A stretch of 64,000 bases of DNA from positions 39,924,082 through 39,988,081 of the forward strand of contig NC_067122.1 in assembly GCF_021347895.1 (NCBI RefSeq), written 5' to 3'. Each line of letters starts with the position of its first letter. The first letter of the stretch is position 1. The translations under genes and the position numbers were made by a program. The notes beneath the pieces are model-generated. The model saw nothing but the letters and a program-made list of their open reading frames with translations. It was not told the DNA's origin and did no database searches. Positions 57,855 through 64,000 of this stretch are shown here, piece after piece. This DNA is from Acanthochromis polyacanthus. Taxonomy: Eukaryota; Chordata; Actinopteri; Pomacentridae.

Positions 57855-60800
57855 ATTAGGGTCCGAGCACCGAGGGTGCCGAGGACAGGCGGTGCAAGGG
57901 CACCGACTGTCCAAGGCACCGCGGTGCCTAGGACCCTATTGAAACCTTAGGGTTTGGTGGGCAGCACATCAGGACACAAAACTCGATCGTGACTATGCTG
58001 TAAACCCAACAGAAAGTCGGCCATCTTGAATTCACTGTAAATTTTTGGAGATTAATAACTCGCTGGGGGTAAGTCGAAGAGACCTCAAATTTGTCCAGTA
58101 TATGCAACACTGGTTTCGGATGAAAAGTTATCAAAATGCTCTGCAAAAGTCGAAGGGCGTGGCAATGGCGACTCCCCAAAGTATTGATCATTCGCCATGA
58201 AACAGGAAGTGGTGTATAACTCTGCTGAACATGCTCCAATTTGGTGACAGAAGCCTAGAGACGTTGATGATTATTCCCACAGAAAATGATGACTCAGTGT
58301 CAAAGGGCGTGGCCATGGCGGCACGGCGAATTTCATGAAAATTAAATTTTTCATATCTTAGAGACAAATGGTCCAATCTGGACCAAACTTCACATGATGG
58401 ACACCGGTTGGGGTCTGAACAGATCCGCAATCATAAATGTAAAAATTCTCATAGCGCCACCTATTGGCAATAACAAGTAATTGTCATTACATTTGCGCAT
58501 ACCATTGCCCGATACTTTGTCATATCATAATAAAAATTGAAGAGATCAGTGTTCACGCCTTGACGATGCCACAGTGTGAAGATTTTAACAATTCATAAAA
58601 CGCTGTTGCCATGGCAACGCATCGTTGCCATAAAAAACAAAGTGCTTGTTGACAGGTTAAAAATGCTCAAACACTCACCAAAATTAACACACATATCTGG
58701 ACTCGTGGACCATTTGAAGTTTTAGGGGAATTTCATCTGATTGTGGCAAAATGGCTCCATATCGCCACCTGCAAAATTTCAAACATTTACTACAGCCAGT
58801 ATGTGTACCCTACAGCTATGAAATTTGGTAGGCGTATGTAACTCTTCAAGACTCACAAAAATGTAATTGACCCCTATACTCCAAATCCAACAGGAAGTCG
58901 GCCATTTTGAATTATGTGTCGGATGTATTTACAATTTTGGGTCATTTTTGACTATTTTCAAAAGCTATATACTTCAACAGGGTAACACAGACAGCTGAAA
59001 TTTGGTCAGGATGTACAGGAGACATGGGTGATTAAAAGTTAACAAAATGCTGTGCAAAAGTCTAATGGCGTGGAAATGGCTGGAATTTGACAATTAGCCG
59101 TGACACAGGAAATACTGTGTAACTGTCCTGTACATGCTCCAATCTGCATCAAACTTTACATATATGATCACAGCCCTGCCCTGATCACATCTTTGTGCCG
59201 ATATTCAGCCATAGTCATAGCGCCACCTACTGGATGGAAGGAAGTGCTCTATATCTGACTGAAACTTTGCATGTGTGATCAGAGTCCACTCCTCATGGCA
59301 TCCACAGGTCAAAATACACTCTCGGTCACAGCGCCACCTGGTGGACATGCATGGATCAGCAAGGATGCGAGGACCCATCCTAAAGCTTGCAGCTTTAACT
59401 ATTATTGTTATTATTATTATTGTTATTATTATTATTATTAATAATTTTATTTTTAGATTTTTCTCCTGGCTTTTGAATTGCCTTTTTGGCGGCCTTATCA
59501 TACCCCAAAAGTTGTGAAACTTAGTATGCACATCAGGACTGGCAAAAAATTTGATATTTTATGGGAGTTGCGCATGTGCGTGGCAAAATGGCTCTATAGC
59601 GCCCCCTGCAAAATTGAAAACATGGTCATTAGGCCAACTGCCACAATATTTCATTTACAGTTACAATATTTGGTGGGCATATGCAGCACATCAGGACACA
59701 TGAAAGAGTCAATGACAGCCATGCCCTAAAATCAACAGGAAGTCGGCCATCTTGAATTTGCTGTAAATTTTTGAAAATTAATAACTCTCACGGGGTAGGT
59801 CTGAGAGACCTGAAATTTGGCTAATACATGCACCAGACCTTCCAGATGAAAAGTTATCAAAATGTTGGCCAGAAGCCAAAAGGTGTGGCATTGGCGGCCC
59901 CTCAAAATACTGATCTTTCGCCATGACAAAGAAAATGGTGTCTAATTCTTCTCAACATGCTCCAATCTGCCTGAAACTTTACATGTATGATCACAGTCCT
60001 GTCCTGATGTCATCCACATAGGGATATTCATTGACAGTCATAGCACCACCTTGTGGTTTCAGGGAATACACATTGTTTACACTTTCATGCCCTATTCTTA
60101 CCCAGTTGATCATATTCACCTCAAATGCAGTGACAACAGCCTGAACACATTGATGATGCATCCTAGTGAAAATTGTGACTTGTCATCAAAAGGCGTGTCT
60201 GTGGCGGCCAAACGAATTTTGATGTTTCACCATGAAAATTTAACGATTCATATCTCAGCTGAACAAAATCCTATCTGCCCCAAACTTCACATGATGGACA
60301 CCAGGTCCAGTCTGAACACATCCACACTCATAAATTCTGCAAAAGTCATAGTGCCACCTGTTAGTAATAGTAAGTTTAAGGCCTTATATTTTCAGGTACA
60401 ATGGCCCCAAACTTGGTGATATCATGCTGGAAATTGGTCAACCAAGTCTTCACCTATTGACAATCCCACACTGTGAAGGCTGTGACATTTCATGCAACGC
60501 TGTTGCCGTAGCAACCAAATATCGCCATGTAAAACAAAGTGCTGTTTGACAGGTTAGGAATACTCCAATGCTCACTAAAATTACCACACACATCACCATT
60601 GACCCAAGGAACGACACCGTATGCATCTCGGCACTGCACATTCTATAGCGCCCCCTACAGTATTTTTAACAAACAGCCCCCCCAGCACGTTTCACCTACA
60701 TCCATGAAATTTGGGAGGCCTATAGAGCACATCAGGACGCACAAAAAAGCCTCTTGGAGCCATGCCCTAAACCCAACAGGAAGTTGGCCATCTTGGATTA

Positions 60801-61310
60801 ATTGTGACATTTTTGATGATTTTTGTCATTTTTGAGAGTGAATACCTCCTAGGGGGTAACTCCAGGAGACCTGAAATTTTGTCAGTTCACACAGCAGGAC
60901 TTGAAAATGAACAATTATCAAAAGTTTAACCAGAAGCCAAATGGTGTGGCCATGGTGACCATCAGAGTTTTGATGCTTCGCCATGAAACATCAGCTGCTG
61001 TATAACTATCCTCTGCATTTTCCAAACTGCCTCAAACTTTCCATGTGTGATCAGAGTCCAATCCTGATCACATCCACAGGCCAACATACACTCTCAGTCG
61101 CAGTGCCACCTGGTGGATGGACAGGAAAAGCTCTTTAACTATTCTGATCATGCTTCAATCTGCCTGAAATTTTACATGTGTGATCAGACTCCGGTCCCGA
61201 TGCCATTCATAGATGACATACACTCTGTCACAGCGCCACCTGGTGGACATGCATGGATTCGCCGACCAGCAAGGATGCGAGGACCCATCCATTGCTGCTT
61301 GCAGCTTTAA
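57855..61310 (+). repeat. four diverged tandem units of a noncoding teleost repeat
   Basis: The landmark AACAGGAAGTCGGCCAT plus C/TTTGAATT recurs at about 58006, 58887, 59732 and 60771 (spacing about 0.85-1.04 kb). Other shared phrases are GGGCGTGGCCATGGCGGC, CATGCTCCAATCTGC and AGCGCCACCT. The left end is a hairpin-like GGGTCCGAGCACC...GGTGCCTAGGACCC (57858-57934). The end motif AGCAAGGATGCGAGGACCCA followed by GCTTGCAGCTTTAA occurs at 59368 and again at 61268, marking two joined copies. Open frames here are accidental. Confidence 0.75.
59398..59446. repeat. (ATT)n microsatellite
   Basis: ATT/GTT triplets directly after the first GCTTGCAGCTTTAA end motif, between the two joined repeat copies. 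Confidence 0.9.
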
Positions 61311-62036
61311 TTTTGTTTGTGGTTACATTTAAATACTCTTCCTTTCTGCTTTTCCTTTCAGGGGTCGCCACAGCGAATCAATTGCCTCCATCTAACCCTG
61401 TCTTCTGCATCCTCTTCTCTCACACCAACTACCTTCATGTCAGTCGTCCATGTTCCACCGGCACCCTGTAGGTCGACAGCACCGATGGCGGTCGTTGTTA
61501 ACCCGGGTCTCGACCGATCTGGTATGAAAGCCATACATTTGATTCACATGTTTGATTTGGCCAAAGTTTTACGTTGGATGCCCTTCCTGACACAACCCTC
61601 TGTATTTATCTGGGTTTGGAACCGGCACATTTCATTTCATTCATTTCATTTATTTAGTTAGTTGACAGGGACAGTGTACATTAATGAACATTTCTGTCAA
61701 TGCCCCAGAATTAGCCAAAAGGCTATTTTTCATCACAATAAGACACTGGCTTGTGTCCCCTTGCGGCTACATTGTGGTTACATTCATATAAAATTTCTAA
61801 ATTTCTAAAAAAAGAAATGCTGCATTTCTGACAATGTCACATGGGGGAATAAACATCGTTGACAGATTACTGTGCTCTCTGAGTACTTTCATTGTTTAGA
61901 GATTACCTTGCTTTTACTGATGTTGTACTCATTTTACAGTTTTGTATTTTAATGCTTTGTGAAGAACTTTGTAACCACTGCTTTGAAAAGTGCTATATAA
62001 ATAAAGCTTCCTATTATTATATTATTATGAATAATA
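61311..62036. repeat. unclassified interspersed repeats and a LINE-like 3' tail
   Basis: 61360-61630 contains AGGGGTCGCCACAGCGAATC, TTGGATGCCCTTCCTGAC and AACCGGCAC, a common fish repeat. 61640-61800 has TTGACAGGGACAGTGTACAT. 61940-62036 ends GTGCTATATAAATAAAGC followed by ATTATT, a LINE-type tail. No coding part was recognised. Confidence 0.55.
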
Positions 62037-62352
62037 CATGATCAGCTGAATTCTTCATTGGGGTCAATATATGGAGGTGTAAATTATATACATTTCACTT
62101 TTTAATTGGTTTCTTGTCTTAATGCTAGCAGTATGCATGTGTAGTCAGCAGGCTTAGTGTAGGTGGAAAATGCAACTAAAATAACCTGATTGTTATAAAG
62201 TTTCTTGAGCACATGAGATGCTGAGTTATACTTATTTGTCCCTATATTTTAAATAGCTAGTAATTTATTTAAAGGGATATATCCTCACTACTGTACATTA
62301 TTTTCTACAAGCCTCTTTGACATGCAACAATTGCTTCTAACATGTTGAAATA
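62037..62352. other. no gene identified
   Basis: AT-rich unassigned DNA. Confidence 0.5.
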
Positions 62353-62692
62353 CAGCACTTTCGCCTTGCAGCAAGAAGATCCCCGGTTCAAATCGTGGGG
62401 TGGGCCTGGGATCTTTCTGCATGGAGTTTGCATGTTCTCCCTGTGCATGCATGGGTTTTCTCCAGGTACTCTGGCTTCCTCCCACAGTCCAAAAATATGC
62501 TGAGGTTAATTGATTACTCTAAATTGCCCGTAGGTGTGAATGCGAAAGTGATTGTTTGTCTCTATATGTAGCCCTGCGACAGACTGGCGACCTGTCCAGG
62601 GTGTCCCCTGCCTTCACCCGAGTCAGCTGGGATAGGCTCCAGCACCCCCGCGACCCTAGTGAGGATAAAGCGGTGTATAGAGAATGGAATGG
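62353..62692 (+). mobile_element. tRNA-derived SINE (mermaid/DANA-like)
   Basis: Begins inside the A box (GCACTTTCGCC), B box GGTTCAAATC at 62385, and ends at GAATGGAATGGAATG, a decayed (ATGG)n tail. The sense copy matches the antisense copies at 8772, 10965 and 22468. Confidence 0.85.
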
Positions 62693-63499
62693 AATGTTGT
62701 AATACTACAATGTGTGTTAATGCTGGTTTGCCTTTACTTCCTGAGGAGCCCTGAGCATTGACAATAGGACCTGTCTTGGCAGTAAACAGTCAGCCAAGAG
62801 ACATGAAAATAAGCGGAAACAAGAAAATGTAGCTTTAGCAGTTTCTGTGAGTAAACAGGAAGGTGTTTGTTTTCATTGACAGAACCACTTTTTAGACAGA
62901 CATACAGAAAAAACAACTAAATATCTGTAGAAGAGTGAACTGTGTGGCTCTAGCTCACCATTTTCATTAGAAATCATCAAACTCAGTGTGGAAAGAACCT
63001 TGAAAAAGAGCACTCTTGCAAGGAGAGTAGAATTTCCACTTCTTTGCACTGCAGTTTCATGTGAGACACATTCAAATAGTTTTAACACCTTGCATTCTAT
63101 ATCTATATCTAAACACCTTGCATTCCATATAGCATGTAATATGTGGAAAGGTGAGAACTTTCTTTAATCTGCAGAACACAATCGGCAGAACACAATCTTT
63201 CATGGATCCAGTTTTGCAATTTTGCAATTTTGTACAAAGCCCCACAGCCCCACAGCCCCACAGCCACAAAGTCATATATATTATAACCAGATAACCAACC
63301 CATTACCAGAATTTACTGGATATCTGGCCTGATAAAGTAGCTCAGACCTTTGACCTGTAATCAGACAGATGGGTTTAATCAGTACAGACAAGGTGAGAGA
63401 GTAGTTGTGCAAACAAAATACATCTATATAAAAACATTCAATCTGGTCATTTAATATTGATCTACCGACAAACTAAAATAAATACCTCCCGGTGAGCAC
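62693..63499. other. no gene identified
   Basis: Unassigned DNA with a small (CCCCACAG)n run at 63239-63262 and a partial duplication of CACCTTGCATTC around 63087 and 63113. Confidence 0.5.
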
Positions 63500-63862
63500 A
63501 GGCTTGTGTTATGCATGCATAAGTTATGCAAGGACACCGAACTGCATGACCAAAAAATGCAGCAGGTGGAGTGAATTGATGCAGACAGCTGACATAGCTT
63601 TCACTTGTTGTCATAGTTACAGTGACGCCATGTCGCTATCTCACAGTGATACAGAAATCTTTAACTAATCGGCAGATTTAGACTATAAGCTGCATAACTA
63701 CCAAGATCTAATGAGGTGGTCATTTCTGACCTTCCTTGAAAATTTCATCCCAATCTGTTAATCTGTTTTTGAGTAATGTTGCTAACAGACAAATAGATTC
63801 ACAGAAAGACAAACGTACACTGATTGTCACATAACTCTGCTGCGTTCCTTAGCAGAGTAAAA
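63500..63862 (+). repeat. interspersed teleost repeat, inverted partner of 54200-54689
   Basis: Carries GTCATTTCTGACCTTCC and GAGTAATGTTGCTAACAGAC in the orientation opposite to the 54-kb copy. It ends with GATTGTCACATAACTCTGCT and an AGCAGAG terminus resembling the GATTGCATAACCTCC...GGAGGTAA string at 35813. Confidence 0.65.
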
Positions 63863-64000
63863 ACCAAAAACCAAGCATAAACAGTTATAAAAAGAAATGC
63901 TAAATTGAATTCTATAATGAATGGCGAGCCAGTCTAATTGTGCCGGAACTGGCGTTATGTGTTCCCTGCAGGAGAAAATGAGGGTCTGTATAAGTTGCTC

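Noticed and set aside
57928..61661. Many 60-130-codon frames in the tandem repeat region
   Set aside because: The same frames recur in degenerate form with stops in each repeat unit; the family is noncoding.

Overview
The window looks like ray-finned (teleost) fish DNA, probably percomorph. The evidence is its interspersed repeats: tRNA-derived SINEs of the mermaid/DANA type, Tc1/mariner elements and their short derivatives with TACTACCGTTC-type ends, HARBI1-type Harbinger, hAT elements with CAGTGGCGG ends, L1 and L2/CR1 LINEs, and long CA, TA and GA microsatellites. No protein-coding exon of an ordinary host gene is convincing. The only clear host-type gene is a tRNA-Leu(AAG) at 29.4 kb. The window is best read as a repeat-packed intergenic or intronic region.

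Layout. 1-8.6 kb: a Tc1 3' remnant, then a 5'-truncated L1 on the minus strand (1969-5499) with a 15-bp target-site duplication (TSD), then unassigned DNA. 8.6-12 kb: a SINE inserted in a SINE, then a hAT-like non-autonomous element holding a LINE tail and another SINE. 13.3-21.1 kb: an L1-type LINE on the plus strand with one open ORF2 frame and a 2.9-kb G/C-skewed 3' region. It lies between two identical 460-bp direct repeats, and the target was one arm of a palindromic foldback transposon that survives whole at 20510-21137. 21.1-33.9 kb: mostly unique DNA with two Tc1-type MITEs, a decayed Tc1 transposase, the tRNA gene and the end of a TTAA-type element.

33.9-54.2 kb is a deep transposon nest. 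A full-length L1 (5' end near 54029, 3' end near 34341, 15-bp TSD) was invaded by a Tc1 element (35122-46887), a hAT element (about 47.96-51.91 kb) and a short GTTGA-rich repeat. The Tc1 was in turn invaded by a 10.2-kb element (35427-45608) with about 288-bp inverted ends and a 7-bp TSD. Its ends belong to the same family as the 20.5-kb foldback. Inside it are LINE fragments, a Harbinger element inserted in an L2 tail, a pair of 184-bp direct repeats, a tRNA-like sequence and a GC-richer intronless minus-strand reading frame of about 790 codons (41272-43646). That frame has one stop and one frameshift. It matches no host gene or transposon I recognise and may be viral.

54.2-64 kb: an L2-type LINE on the minus strand (about 54.7-57.85 kb), four diverged tandem units of a non-coding teleost repeat (57.85-61.3 kb), further repeats, and a last SINE. 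Nothing here works together as a pathway. The genes seen are transposon machinery, mostly broken. The best-preserved are ORF2 of the 13.8-kb LINE and ORF1 of the nested L1. Coordinates of repeat edges are by eye; TSD-supported edges are exact to within ambiguous bases.
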